Position numbers and translations under genes: made by a program
The notes under the pieces: generated by a model
What the model was told of the DNA's origin: nothing
Databases searched by the model: none
The model's input: the letters and a program-made list of their open reading frames with translations, nothing else
Assembly: GCA_036897095.1 (NCBI GenBank)
Contig: JAYMSP010001232.1
Coordinates: forward strand, 1-34,472
Origin: Plantago elongata
Taxonomy: Eukaryota > Streptophyta > Magnoliopsida > Lamiales > Plantaginaceae
Length of the DNA: 34,472 nucleotides
Direction of reading: 5' to 3'
Part shown: positions 11,243 to 22,154 of the stretch, in pieces
Position numbering within the stretch: position 1 is the first letter of the stretch
How the letters are laid out: every line of letters starts with the position of its first letter

Positions 11243-11775
11243 TGTTAAGAATTCCGATCAATAACGCTGATCACAAACCACCAAACAATCGCATAAACCA
11301 AAACAAGCAAGACACAAATAATTTTACGTTGTTCGATTGGATAAATCCACATCTACGTCCACGGAGAATCAAAAGCTTTATTACTTCGTCGTCTTCTCGA
11401 TTACACTTTGTTACAGAGAATAGAGCTAGAATTACAGCACCAAATTCAACTCCTAAACTCACAACAACAACACACTCAACTGACTATCACAGAGAGCAAA
11501 GAAAACTGGTGAAATTGAACTAGTTTGCGTGAGAATTAAGCAAGCTATTCCTCCTGCTCTATTTTATACTTCAAGCTGGAAGAAGAAAACCGCCAAGTGA
11601 GCAGGAACTGTTCGATCTCAACAGATACAATTAATCCAACAACTGAGACAAAAAATGCGTTTCAACTTACTGCATGATATTAAATTTTCTCCTTCCAGTT
11701 GTAACAAACTTGCACGGTAAATTGCAAACCGATCCACACACTTCTGCAAATGCTCGAAACACCCACAAAACTTCA
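11243..11775 (-). repeat. 5' LTR of the first Copia element
   Basis: About 533 bp, direct repeat of 6419-6949 with scattered substitutions and short indels. Boundaries TGTTAAGAATTCC and ACTTCA in plus orientation. It would carry the element promoter on the minus strand. Confidence 0.88.
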
Positions 11776-12154
11776 AACTTCTCATTAACTTTTGATGCAA
11801 CTAGTGCAATGTAAGATATACTATAATTTCTTGATACATAGTTGAGACCTTCTCATTTTGAGACATAGTTGAGACCTTATGCATTCTCTCTTTGTAACCT
11901 GTAACATAATTAACGAATCATTTAACAAAAAGAAAATATAGATCGAAGCAACATCATCCATTACGTCAATACGTCAATGCTATCGAACGTTAAACGTAAC
12001 ATGTATAAGGACGGTACGTATCTTTAACATGATAATCTCATCAACATGCAGAATTGAAGAACTCTCGTGGTTATAAATGCAAAGTGAAAGAAGATCCAAA
12101 TAACCAAATTCAACAATGAATTTATTATTCTAGGATTACTTGCACCTTATACAA
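11776..12154. other. Spacer between the two Copia elements, short direct repeat
   Basis: No gene. It holds two copies of a roughly 28-bp unit containing ACATAGTTGAGACCTT, at about 11832-11859 and 11860-11887. Confidence 0.5.
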
Positions 12155-12426
12155 TGTTAGTGATCCTAAACCCACTTGCCTGGAAGAACATGGTATTGAT
12201 GCTTCTTGTGAGAATATGCGCCAAGAAGATTCGAAATTAAATGTGCGCCTAGAAGAGTCGAACTTGTGACCTTGAAGAATAGATAGTACCATACGCTATA
12301 TTACTTGTACCTTTCTGTTTAAAACAATTACAGTCTCTCTTCTCTATAAATAGAGAAGTTCTTGTATCTAGTTACTCACTTTTCCATTTTATCCAATTAA
12401 TATACTACAGAATGATGTAGTTAACA
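12155..12426 (+). repeat. 5' LTR of the second Copia element
   Basis: A 272-bp segment from TGTTAGTGATCC to GATGTAGTTAACA, with 5-bp inverted termini TGTTA and TAACA typical of LTRs. A TATA box, CTATAAATAGAG, lies at about 12341-12352. It is followed at once by the primer-binding site. There is no second LTR to compare, so the left boundary rests on the TG and the inverted terminus. Confidence 0.65.
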
Positions 12427-12441
12427 TGGTATCGGTAAGTC
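12427..12441 (+). promoter_or_regulatory. Primer-binding site of the second Copia element
   Basis: TGGTATCGGTAAGTC directly after the LTR end resembles the initiator-methionine tRNA site (TGGTATCAGAGC) over its first eight bases. The inverted copy at 21085-21758 has TGGTATTAGTAAGTC at the same place. Confidence 0.6.
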
Positions 12442-12568
12442 AGTGAAAACAAATATTTTGTAACCGTTTGATTTCCGCATTCATTGATCAGCTCCGATCA
12501 TCGTCTCCGTTCAATTTCAGCTCACTCCGGTAGATTTCTTTCTTTATTTTTTTCTTCGATTCTTTCTA

Positions 12569-13379
12569 ATGGCGGATAATTCATGCTCGACCGACTGGGG
12601 TTGATAATCCAGCTCAAAATCGACCGATTGATAACCGTTAGCCTCAAAGAAGTTTCATGGATGATCCCAGCTCATCGTATTACCTGCAGTGGTCTGATCA
12701 ACTAGGACTTGTTATATTTCTCAATCTGTTGACAGGGCCGAACTATGGATCTTGGAGTAAAGCTATTATGTTAGCTTTGCGTGCGAAGAATATGGTGAAA
12801 TTTGTCGACTGTTCTATTCAAATGTCATCGGAAAGTGAGTCTCCTATCTTGTTTGTTGTTTGAGAACGTGTTAATTCTCTTGTTTTATGATGGATTTTCA
12901 ATTCTTGTTCTGTTGAAATTCGATCTAGTTCTCCGAGTTTTACAGTGGCATACAAATTATGGGCTGATTTGAAGCTTCGTTTCACTAAAAGTGATGGTCC
13001 TCGAACTTTTCATCTTGAGAGATCTATGATGAATATGAGACAAGGCAATTTATCCATGTCTGTGTATTATGCTAGTTTTAAATCTCTTTGGGATGAATTC
13101 ATGTTTACTAGGCCTGTGTCTAATTGTACTTGTGGAGGTAGTAGAGAGTTGGTTGAAGTTAGCCAGAAAGATGTAGTTTATAAGTTCTTGGTTGGGTTGA
13201 ATGAGTCTTATGCTCATGTCAGGAGCCAAATCTTGATGCAAATACATGTTCCCAGTTTGACAAAAGTTTATTCTATGGTGTTACAAGAGGAAGGTCAGCG
13301 TACTTTGCAGTGTGCTAGTGATGCATCTAGTCAAGAAGTGCTACTATGTGCACTCAAACTCAGGCTACTACAGAGTTTT
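12569..13379 (+). pseudogene. Gag N-terminal part, second Copia element
   Basis: The ancestral start is probably ATG at 12569, by comparison with the sibling copy whose frame opens MADDSYARSNGVDN (minus strand from 21613). In this copy a small deletion shifts the frame soon after the start. From 12657 the gag frame reads GLVIFLNLLTGPNYGSWSKA and KNMVKFVDCSI, hits TGA stops near 12859 and 12892, and continues VAYKLWADLKLRF and YYASFKSLWDEF to TCGGSREL. This is the Copia gag (Retrotran_gag_3/UBN2-type) that forms the particle core. It stops at 13379, where a nested element is inserted. Confidence 0.85.
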
Positions 13380-13760
13380 TGTAAGGCCCCGACCTGGTCC
13401 GGAAGTCAGGGAATATGCCGACTTCCAAATACATCGATATATCAAAAGTAGTATTTATTACAAACTCAAACATCCCATATTATTCAATAGTAAATACACA
13501 CACGTCTCAATAGTGGCAGCGGAATACTGTGACTACACGATCTTGTCAGTCTATCTACCCGGACCTCTCCTCGTGCTCTTATCCTGGGAAAATGGATTAT
13601 TGAAACAGGAGAGGGTCAGTCATACGACTCAGTGAGGACAATCAAGCATGCATGAAATGCGAGTAAGAACATAATCAATATAGCAAACCACCACAAGCTG
13701 TTCAAGTAAATTTTCAAAAAAAATGGGGAAAGAAAACGTTAACAGGCGGGCGGGATCAAA

Positions 13761-14092
13761 TAATCGAATTGGGGCATGCGACCCATACAATCCAGACAGA
13801 TCAGGTATCAAGCAAATCATCGAATTGGGGCATGCGACCCATATAATCCGGACAAATTAGGTATCAAGCAAATCATCGAATTGGAGCATGCGACCCATAC
13901 AATCCGGGCAGATCAGGGATCGGTCAAATCATCGTATTGGGGCATGCGACCCATACAATCCGGTCATATCAGGTATCGGTTAAACAGTCGGATTGGGGCA
14001 TGTGACCCATAAAATCCGGACAGTTCAGGTATCGGTCAAATCATCGGACTGGGGCGTGCGACCCATACAATCCGGGCAGGACCGTTTGAATA
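13761..14092. repeat. 56-bp tandem array, about six copies
   Basis: Six adjacent imperfect units of 56 bp, each containing TTGGGGCATGCGACCCATA (with variants) and AATCCGG. Units start near 13761, 13817, 13873, 13929, 13985 and 14041. The invariant core GGCATGCGACCCATA contains the near-palindrome GGCATGC. The sixth unit is truncated. The array lies inside the nested solo-LTR-like element. Confidence 0.92.
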
Positions 14093-14757
14093 GTTCAGCA
14101 GGCAGGCTGGTTTCCCAAGTTTTTCAAGAATAAGGTGGTTGCTTTTGAAATCATTTTTCGTGCAATGCATTTCATGTGCAATAACAGAATATAATTAAGA
14201 TGCAATTTCAGGAGATAACATGGATAGCAGGATATCAAGTCAGAGCCACGATACTGTGGAATAACAGGACAGGATCATTAAACAATATAGGCTAGTCCTC
14301 TAGAGGTGGCCCCTACGGGCTCGAGTGGTGGCTCCCACCGTGAATACGCGGTGTAGCACATCGCTCCGCATGGCACATAGCGACTGCCCTAATACGCTAG
14401 AATCAAGACATGTGCAGAATTTCGGTTCCAACAGACTCAATCTTAACCAAACAAGTCAGAATCACGATACGATCAGAATTCAGGTTTCAACATGTTCACT
14501 CAGATTCACTATCACGGGATAACAAGAATAACATGATATCCAGTCAGGGTCACGATACACTCAGAATTCAGTTCGGACAGATTCCACGCTAGTTAAATAA
14601 TCGCAATTAGTACTCGGGTCAAGTTAATCAGAGTATCGACGCGTAGGTAAGGTGGTTTCAGACAGATAGCTCAGAAAGCAGAATGAATAGGGAAGTTAAA
14701 ACAAAGAAATAAGGCATTTTATCTTTTCCCAGGGCCTGATGCCGAAAGCCAGTCATC

Positions 14758-14766
14758 ACTCACCTT
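14758..14766 (-). promoter_or_regulatory. Candidate splice donor in the nested element
   Basis: On the minus strand TTTGAAG is followed by GTGAGTGATG, a strong plant 5' splice-site match, about 1.4 kb downstream of the minus-strand TATA box. If the element is transcribed, the tandem array would lie in its intron. No matching acceptor was assigned. Confidence 0.3.
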
Positions 14767-15971
14767 CAAAGTCTTGCAGATCAGCTAGCTCAGCGTCTCC
14801 TGATAAACAGATAAAATATCCTCAACGTCGACGCTAAAGTTAATTAAATAATTCCCCAACAACTATCCCCAATTCTCAAAACCACTAAACGAGATAGACA
14901 TGCAATCATGTAGTAATAAATAAGTTCTAATCCTCGACAATTATTCGAGTAGTTTATTTATGCATCTGTTATACAATATTTATTCCTGGTCTTTTACTTC
15001 GTATAAATCCACGATTACAATTAGTGCATACTACTCAACTTAGCAGGTTTCTAATAACTTAGCAGTTTCAATTATTGACTACGTCTATTAACTTATTCAT
15101 GTCATTGTAAGTTTATAATTTTACGCATCTATTTAATGTGACATGACATCGTACGTCATACATCTTTACAATGACGTCGCTTAACACCCTACTAATCACG
15201 CTTCATACTTACTATAGTATATCCTCTCCTACCATCGTGCATAACTACAAACAGTTGTTTATTTTACAAGTATTATATTCCTACAACCTGTTTTCTTTTA
15301 TCAAGATTACTAAGCTTAGTAGTTACATTAGCCTAACATCTTCCTAGCTTCGCAAGCTTCATACCATTTTCCCATCAATTATCCTTAATAATTTAGCTAA
15401 TGCTACTTCAATTATTTTATACGCAACATAACAATCTTCACACAATCCATTTACCCCCATATGCTTCCATTACCCCCACGACTTCCTATTCACTACGCTA
15501 TAACCCGTAAATTTGATTTTATATATTTTACGCATTGACAATGCTTGCATCTCACTTTTACATAGCACACTTGCCTACTGCTGCTTATCATACTAGGTGC
15601 ACATGGAAAAGAAATATCAAGTTCATATCACGCATCTTCAAATACAACTAACGGCAACGTACCAACATCAGCCTAACTCAACAGTATCCACACTATTCTA
15701 CTTATGAACACCAGCCAATCAACAACATGATCAACCAACAGCCAATACAGTTTACTAACACCATCCTTAATTCAACAGTTTACCCTCAGCTAGTGCAGTC
15801 ATACCAACAGTTAATCAATAATAGAGGCCAAATGTGTTAAACCAAATGAAATCAACAACTTGTAATATCTAGCTACTTCATATTCATTTTCCTTCTTCCA
15901 ACTACCAAACTGCAGTATTAAAATCAACAAGGCATCAAATTCTCTTATCCTACGAACACAAACTGCAGTAC

Positions 15972-16530
15972 TCATTTTCCCAACCCAATAGCTAAACGAA
16001 TTAATCGAGCAAAACTAACCGAATTGGCGAGGGAATAACTCCGGCGAGAGGTGTTGGCGGCGGCGGTGGCAGAGCAACAGGCGAGAATGAGAAGAACGGA
16101 GGAGAGGAACCGAAATTTGGTGGAAATGTGAGGTCGACTGTGGTGTAAGCTGAGGAGAAGAAGTCGGCACGTATATATAGGTCGGAGTCGTCGATGTGGG
16201 CACGGGGAAGGACAACACGCGGCGTCCATGCGCCTGTTGTCGCGCCAGGTGTCCTGGTCGATCGGAGAGCGGCCGGAGTAGGAGGGCCGATCGAGGCGGC
16301 GGCCGATTGAGCGGGGAGAGACGGTTTTGCACAGGTTGGGCGCGGGGGAAGACGGATCTTGGCACGGGGTGGCCGGTCTTGGCACAGGATGGCGGATTTG
16401 GGCGCGGAGGAGGCGAGTTTGGGGAGAGAGAACCGGTGGCCGGAGGTGGGAAGAAGGAGGAACGAAGGGGGAGGCGGCCAACAATGGGGGAAAACGGGTG
16501 AATGTGATTTGGGGGAAGAAGGATGAAGGC
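15972..16530. other. GC-rich block upstream of a minus-strand promoter
   Basis: Strongly GC-rich and purine-rich on the plus strand, in sharp contrast to the AT-rich surroundings. Long frames in several phases on both strands are low-complexity (proline/serine-rich on the minus strand) and look like a by-product of base composition, not genes. Confidence 0.55.
16171..16180 (-). promoter_or_regulatory. TATA box in the nested element
   Basis: CTATATATAC on the minus strand, followed about 20 bp downstream by the pyrimidine-rich stretch CTTCTTCTCCTCAGC, like a plant Y patch. This would drive transcription leftwards, antisense to the host Copia element. It fits the U3/R boundary of an LTR read on the minus strand. 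Confidence 0.5.
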
Positions 16531-17957
16531 CAATTTTAAGGGTATTTTGGTCTTTGTACCATTATATAAACCTGGCGTTTCTGGATCCCAAACGACTCGC
16601 AAATAAATTCCGGAAAAATGCAAAACTGGTTCCCAAGCGATAGTCAAGTCGAACTTAAGCCGTATTAAAATAAATATTTTTATTTTATTATTTTATTATC
16701 CGTTAATGATTTTCTAGCGTTTTTGCTCGATGTTTAATGTCTAAAATTAACCCAATATTCACGGTTTAATGCCGAAAGAGTAATATTAATTTTTAAATTA
16801 ATTCCTAACACGTACCGAATTTTTGCGGCTCTTATAGTTTTCACAAGAAGTTGTGGCTTGTTTAGCCAAAAATGGTTTTTATAAGGCTAACAACAAAGAT
16901 ATAACAAGGCCTAAATGTATTCATTGCGGTATATCTGGACATACTATGAATCCATGTTACCAAATCATTGGTTATCCACTAGGAGGGCAGGGTCCTAAAG
17001 GGAATAGGAAAGGAGAAACACCATCTCATGCTCATGCTGCCATGAGTGATAATGTTCAGACTATTCAAGGTTCACCTGATATGAATCATGAGATGTACAT
17101 TCAGTTTCTCTAGTTTACTCAGTTTCAGGCTCAGCAGGCTAATAATCAAGCATCTACTAGTGGTACACATACTGCTGCAGTGGCCATTTCTTATCCTAAT
17201 CTGCAGGTTTCTAATGTGTCAGGTAGTCGTGAACGCAGGTATGCTTTAAATGCATCATCTTCTTATGCTTTGGCTAGCATGCTTACTTATGATAATAAAG
17301 ATGTTAAATTGGGTGTTAGATATAGGTGCCACTGATCATTTGGTGTGCAGTGATGTGTATTTTACATCTAATGTGAGACATATACATGTTGATATTTCTT
17401 TGCCTACTGGAGATAGCTTCATAGCATCTAAAATAGGTGATATTCAATTTTCTAAAGTGATCACTTTACATGATGTCTTGTATGTTCCAAAGTTTTCTTT
17501 CAATCTTGTTTCAGTAAGACATTTAGCTGCTAATGAGCATTTAGATTGTCTTTTTACTACTAATCATTGTGATTTACAGGATCAAATGACCAGAGACAAG
17601 ATTGGCTATGCTAAATTGGTTGATGGCTTATAATCAGCTTCAAATGCATTGTCCTTCAGCTTCTGCTTTTGCTGTAGAGATTTTAGGATTAGATAAAACA
17701 ACCTTGTGGCATCTAAGATTGGGTCATACTCCTATTGACAAAATATTTTTAATACCTGAATTGCAGATCAAACAATGTAATAAATCTCAGTTTTCAAGTT
17801 GTGATGTTTGTAGAACAGAAGAAACTGCAGTTTAATGAAAATGTTTCTGTTTCTCAATATTTGTTTGATTTGATTCATGTTGACATTTCGGGACCATTTC
17901 ATACTCAATCTTATACTAGTCACAGATATTTTTTTGACAATAGTAGAGGACAAATCC

Positions 17958-18581
17958 AGATGCACATGGTTATATTTAATGCAACATAAATCAGAAGTGA
18001 AACAGCATATGCTTCATTTTTATAATCTAGTCTTGACTCAATACAAATGCAAAATCAGAAGTGTGAGGTCTGACAATGGACCTGGGTTTCTTTTATATGA
18101 TTTTACTCAAGTTTAGGTATATTACACCAGAAATTGTGTGTGGAAACTCCACATCAAAATGGTAGAGTGGAAAGAAAGCATCAACATTTACTTTTCAAAT
18201 GGCAAGAGTGTTCATGTTTCAGTCTGGTGTGCCTTCCAAATATTGGAGTGAATGTGTCATGGTTGCATATCATATTATTAACAGACTCCCCACGCTATCT
18301 TGGCAGTAAAAGTCCTTGTGAGGTATTGTATAACACAACTCGTGATTATTCATATTTTTGCATATTTGTTTCTTTATGATATGCTTCTACATTATTGGCT
18401 AACATATCAAAGTTTGATAACAGGGCTACTAAAAGTGTTTTTATCGGTTCTCCCTTGGGTTATAAAGGTTACAAGTTGTTGAATTTAACTACTCATCAGG
18501 TTTTTATTTCAAGAAATGTTCAGTCTATTGAACATACATTTCCTTTCAAAAAACAATCCTGATGATTCTTTTACTAAACAC
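17958..18581 (+). repeat. Integrase tandem duplication, first copy (624 bp)
   Basis: Starts AGATGCACATGGTTATA and ends TTTTACTAAACAC. It has several frameshifts relative to the second copy. The unit is 208 codons long, so the duplication itself is in frame. Confidence 0.9.
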
Positions 18582-19205
18582 AGATGCACATGGTTATATT
18601 TAATGCAACATAAATCAGAAGTTAAACAACATATGCTTCATTTTTATAATCTAGTCTTGGCTCAATACAAATGCAAAATCAGAAGTGTGAGGTCTGACAA
18701 TGGACCTGAGTTTCTTTTATATGATTTTTACTCAAGTTTATGTATACAACACCAGAAATCGTGTGTGGAAACTCCACAACAATATGGTAGAGTGGAAAGA
18801 AAGCATCAACATTTACTTCAAATGGTAAGAGCTTTCATGTTTCAGTATGGTGTGCCTTCCAAATATTGGAGTGAATGTGTCATGACTGCATGCCACATTA
18901 TTAACAGACTTCCCACCTCTGTCTTGGCAGGTAAAAGTCGTTATGAAGTATTGTATAACATAACTCCTGATTATTCATATTTGAGAGTATTTGGTTCTTT
19001 ATGCTATGCTTCTACATTATATGCTAACAGATCAAAGTTTGATAGCAGAGCTACTAAAAGTGTTTTTATTGGTTATCCCTTGGGTTATAAAGGTTACAAG
19101 TTGTTGAATTTAACTACTCATCAGGTTTTTATTTCAAGAAATGTTCAGTTTGTTGAACATACATTTCCTTTCAAAAACAATCCTGATGATTCTTTTACTA
19201 AACAC
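18582..19205 (+). repeat. Integrase tandem duplication, second copy (624 bp)
   Basis: Collinear with 17958-18581, joined without a spacer (ACTAAACAC then AGATGCACATGG). This copy keeps an open frame with RSDNGPEF and GRVERKHQHLL and continues into the post-integrase region. Confidence 0.9.
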
Positions 19206-21084
19206 ATACTGTTATTTAATTCTGTTATTTGTAGTGATAATGATACTACAGTAACAAAAGGTGTTTTACGACCTATTCATAGAAATATCTCGGATAATAG
19301 TCATATTTCTGAATTATCTGACAATCATTTACAAGCTGCAGAAGTTGAAGAAATCAATTCACTCCACACATCATCAGACAGTCATGAGCTTGTGAATGCT
19401 ATGCATGACTTAACTCATGAAGTTTATGCAGCAGAAGAAGTTTCTGCAGGAGATATAATTTCTACAGGAGATGATTTGAGAAGATCATCTAGACAAAAGA
19501 CTATTTCTTCTACATTGGGAGTATATGATTACATTTTACCTCCATCTATTAACCATGCTACATCTCACAGTGCAGACTCTGCTAGTTTATTTAACAAAGT
19601 TAAATATCCTATCTCTCACTTTTTGTCTACTGACAGATTATATGAAGAACATAAACGTTTTTCAGCTGTTATCACTATAACTCCTGAATCAACGACCTAT
19701 AACCAGGCAGCTCAACATCCTGAATGGGTTGATGCAATATCAAAAAAAGCTTGAAGCACTAGAAAGGGCTAAAACATGGGAACTAGTTCAACTACCAGCT
19801 GACAAATATTGTATTGGGTGTAAGTGGGTTTTTAAAGTGAAATTTAAAGTAGATGGATCTATAGAAAGATATAAAGCAAGGTTGGTAGCCAAAGGATATA
19901 CTCAAGAGAATGGAGTGGACTATTTTGAGACATTTTCATCAGTTGTGAAATTGACAACAGTGAGATGCTTACTTGCTATTGCTTCTGCAAATGGATATGG
20001 TTTCTTCACCAACTTGATGTCAATACAACTTTTCAACATGGAGACTTGAGTGAAGAAGTTTATATGCTACCACCTCCAGGTTATACTAAAGTTGGTTCTA
20101 ATTCGGTTTGCAAACTTGTTAAAAGTTTATATGGACTTAAACAAGCTAGTAGACAATGATTTTTCTAGTTGCAAAGTTCTTTACTTGCAATGGGATATGT
20201 TCAGTCATCTACAGATACCTCTTTGTTTGTTAAAAGCAAAGATTCTCATTTGACTGCATTGCTAGTTTATGTTGATGATATCATATTAGCTAGTAATGAC
20301 ATGACAGAAATTCAGCTAGTTAAAGACTCCCTTGATACAGAATTTACCATAAAAGACTTGGGAGAATTCAAGTATATTCTGGGCATAGAGGTTGCAAGAT
20401 CTGCTAAGGCATTAACATTTGTCAGAGAAAATATGTATTAGATCTTCACAAAGATACAGGTTATACAGCAGCAAAACATGCTTTCATTCCAATGGACTCA
20501 AAGACAAAACTTGTGAAAGATGACACGGACTTGCTTCCTGATCCTCAAGTATACAGGCGCCTAGTAGGTAAGATGATATATTTAACTATCACTAGACCTG
20601 ATCTTGCTTATACATTGCATGTTTTGATCCAGTATATGAGCTGTCCAACTCATAAACACCTGGAAGTTGCTCATCATATCTTAAGGTACCTAAAGCAGTC
20701 TCCATGCCAAGGGGTGTTCTATCCAGCTGCTAGTGGCTTCAAGCTTAAAGGATTTTCGTACAGTGACTGGGCCTCCTGCAATGACACTAGACGCAACACA
20801 TCAGGATTTGCCATCTTTCTTGGAGAATCACTCATCTCCTGGCAATCAAAGAAACAATCTACTGTGAGTAGATCAAGTGCAGAATCAGAATACATAGCTA
20901 TTGTTGTAGCCACTTGTGAGATGCAACGGTTGAAGTACTTATTGAATGACTTTCATATTCCACATTCTTCACCAGCACTTCTTTACACATACAACCTATC
21001 AGCATATCATCTTGCTCACAATCCAGTTGAGCACCAACGAGCTAAACATATTGAAATTGACTGCCACTTAATTCAAGATAAATC

Positions 21085-21758
21085 CATCCCAGAGAGATTT
21101 AAAACTAGCATAATACACAGACATGGATAAATTGCCTTGTCTCATATTCATCAGAGATCTCTCAAGATGAAAAGTTCAAGGACCATCACTTTTAGTGAAA
21201 CGAAGCTTCAAATCAGCCCATAATTCATATGCCACTATAAAACTCAGAGAACTAGATCAAATTTCAACATAACAAGAATTGAAAATCCATCCTAAAACAA
21301 GAGAATTAACATGTTCCCAAACATATAACAAGATAGGAGACTAACTTTCCGATGGCATTTGAATAGAACCATCGACAAATTTCACCTTGTTCTTCGCATG
21401 CAAAGCTAACAGAATAGCTTTACTCCAAGATCCATAGTTCGTCCCTGTCAACGGATCGAGAACTATAACAAGTCCTGGTTGATTAGACGCCTGCAGGTAA
21501 TACGGTGAGCTCGGATCATCCATGAAACTTCTTTGAGGCTGACAGTTATCAATCGATGAATTTTGAGTTGAATTATCAACCCCATTCGATCGAGCATATG
21601 AATCATCCGCCATTAGAAAGAATCGAAGAAAAAAAACAGAAAGAAATCAACCAGAGTGAGCTGAAATTGAACGGAGACGATGATCGTAGTTGATCAATGA
21701 ATGTAAAAATCAAACGGTTACAAAATAACTGTTTTCACTGACTTACTAATACCATGTT
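21085..21758 (-). repeat. Inverted primer-binding-site/gag segment
   Basis: Reverse complement of the leader and gag start of the same element (equivalent to 13095 down to 12423). On the minus strand it opens at the primer-binding site, then a start codon at 21613 begins a cleaner gag frame of 90 residues containing GLVIVLDPLTGTNYGSWSKA and KNKVKFVDGSI. It lies tail-in against RNase H. Confidence 0.88.
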
Positions 21759-22150
21759 CCCAGTTTGACAAAAGTTTAATCTTAAATATGTTACAATAGG
21801 AAGGTCAGTGTGCTTTGCAGTGCGCTAGTGCTGCATCTAGTCAAGAAGTGCTAGCTATGTGCACTCAAACTCAAGCTACTACAGAGTTTTCACAAGAAGT
21901 TGTGGCTTGTTTAGCCAAAAATGATTTTTACAAGGCTAACAACAAAGAGATAACAAGGCCTAAATGTATTCATTGTGGTATATCTGGACATACTATGAAG
22001 ACATGTTACCAGATCATTGGTTATCCACCAGGATGGCAGGGTCCTAAAGGGAATAGGAAAGGAGAAACGCCATCTCATGTTCATGCTGCCATGATTGATA
22101 ATGTTCAGACTATTCAAGGTTCACCTGATATGAATCATGAGATGTACACT
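21753..22150 (+). pseudogene. Direct gag fragment without the nested insertion
   Basis: Equivalent to 13245-13379 joined directly to 16842-17098. It carries the knuckle CIHCGISGHTMKTC (about 21967-22008) and the empty site ACAGAGTTTTCACAAGAAG, which shows what gag looked like before the 3457-bp element inserted. It ends near 22150 where similarity to the first copy fades. Confidence 0.85.
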
Positions 22151-22154
22151 TAGG

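Larger units (their letters stand above)
6419..11775 (-). mobile_element. Complete but inactive Ty1/Copia retrotransposon (Tork/TNT1-like)
   Basis: A 5.36-kb element on the minus strand bounded by two direct LTRs (6419-6949 and 11243-11775). Gene order from right to left is gag, protease, integrase, reverse transcriptase, RNase H, which defines Copia. The gag type, the TNT1-like size and the RGGTGGAGATTG-type polypurine tract suggest the Tork/TNT1 lineage (inference). The LTRs differ at roughly 30 positions by eye (about 6%), so insertion is old, on the order of one to a few million years at usual plant rates. The 5 bp beside the two ends (TTATC and AACTT) do not match, so a target-site duplication is not visible. 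Confidence 0.93.
13380..16836 (-). mobile_element. Solo-LTR-like or non-autonomous element nested in Copia gag
   Basis: A 3457-bp insertion. The intact site is known from the sibling gag copy at about 21887-21892. Here GTTTT occurs on both sides (13375-13379 and 16837-16841), a 5-bp target duplication. The insertion starts TGTAAGGCCCCGACC and ends GCGGCTCTTATA. If the final TA was once CA, it has TG...CA ends with a 5-bp duplication, which is the LTR rule. No internal LTR pair or reverse transcriptase is visible, so a long solo LTR is the simplest reading. A non-autonomous terminal-repeat element is the alternative: the two ends share TRTAAGRSCC in inverted form, 7 of 10. It carries a 56-bp tandem array, a GC-rich block and a minus-strand TATA box. 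Its start resembles the element at 22667. Confidence 0.65.
16838..21084 (+). pseudogene. Gag C-terminus and pol of the second Copia element
   Basis: After the nested insertion gag resumes (VVACLAKNGFYKANN equivalent) with the zinc knuckle CIHCGISGHTMNPC near 16920. The protease is WVLDIGATDHLVC (about 17300), where the usual DSGA is DIGA. Pre-integrase LWHLRLGHTPIDK is at 17708. Integrase follows with HVDISGP (17877) and RSDNGPGF (18065), then is repeated (18582-19205) with RSDNGPEF. Reverse transcriptase runs from [17 protein letters not shown] (19780) to the YVDDIIL box (about 20269). RNase H has YSDWASCND and SRSSAESEYIA (20757-20900). The 412-residue frame 18516-19754 is the longest. Many frameshifts and stops remain, for instance near 17106, 19750, 20047, 20159 and 20441. 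RNase H is cut off after CHLIQDK by the rearrangement at 21085. Confidence 0.9.
12155..22150 (+). mobile_element. Second Ty1/Copia element, nested and rearranged
   Basis: A plus-strand Copia element with a 5' LTR (12155-12426), a primer-binding site (12427), gag, protease, integrase, reverse transcriptase and RNase H. It is not collinear with a normal element. A 3457-bp insertion splits gag, the integrase region holds a 624-bp tandem duplication, and the end of RNase H is fused to an inverted gag leader (21085-21758) and then to a direct gag fragment (21753-22150). No 3' LTR or polypurine tract was found. Its gag type and sequence differ clearly from the first Copia element, so it belongs to a different lineage. 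Confidence 0.85.

Noticed and set aside
12835..12945. Possible intron in Copia gag (GTGAGT ... TTTTACAG)
   Set aside because: Read in the gag frame, the segment is recognisable decayed coding sequence (ERVNSLVL, stop, WIFNSCSVEI) of the expected length, so it is coding with two stops and not an intron.
13776..14012. 78-aa plus-strand frame with repeated peptides
   Set aside because: It is the translation of the 56-bp tandem array. The period is not a multiple of three, so the peptide repeat is not maintained in phase.
13761..14092. CRISPR-like array of regularly spaced repeats
   Set aside because: The whole 56-bp unit is repeated, spacers are not unique, and the context is a plant transposon. 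It is an ordinary tandem repeat.
15972..16647. Overlapping 170- and 210-aa minus-strand frames
   Set aside because: Proline/serine-rich low-complexity frames open in several phases over a GC-rich block, without domains. Composition explains them.
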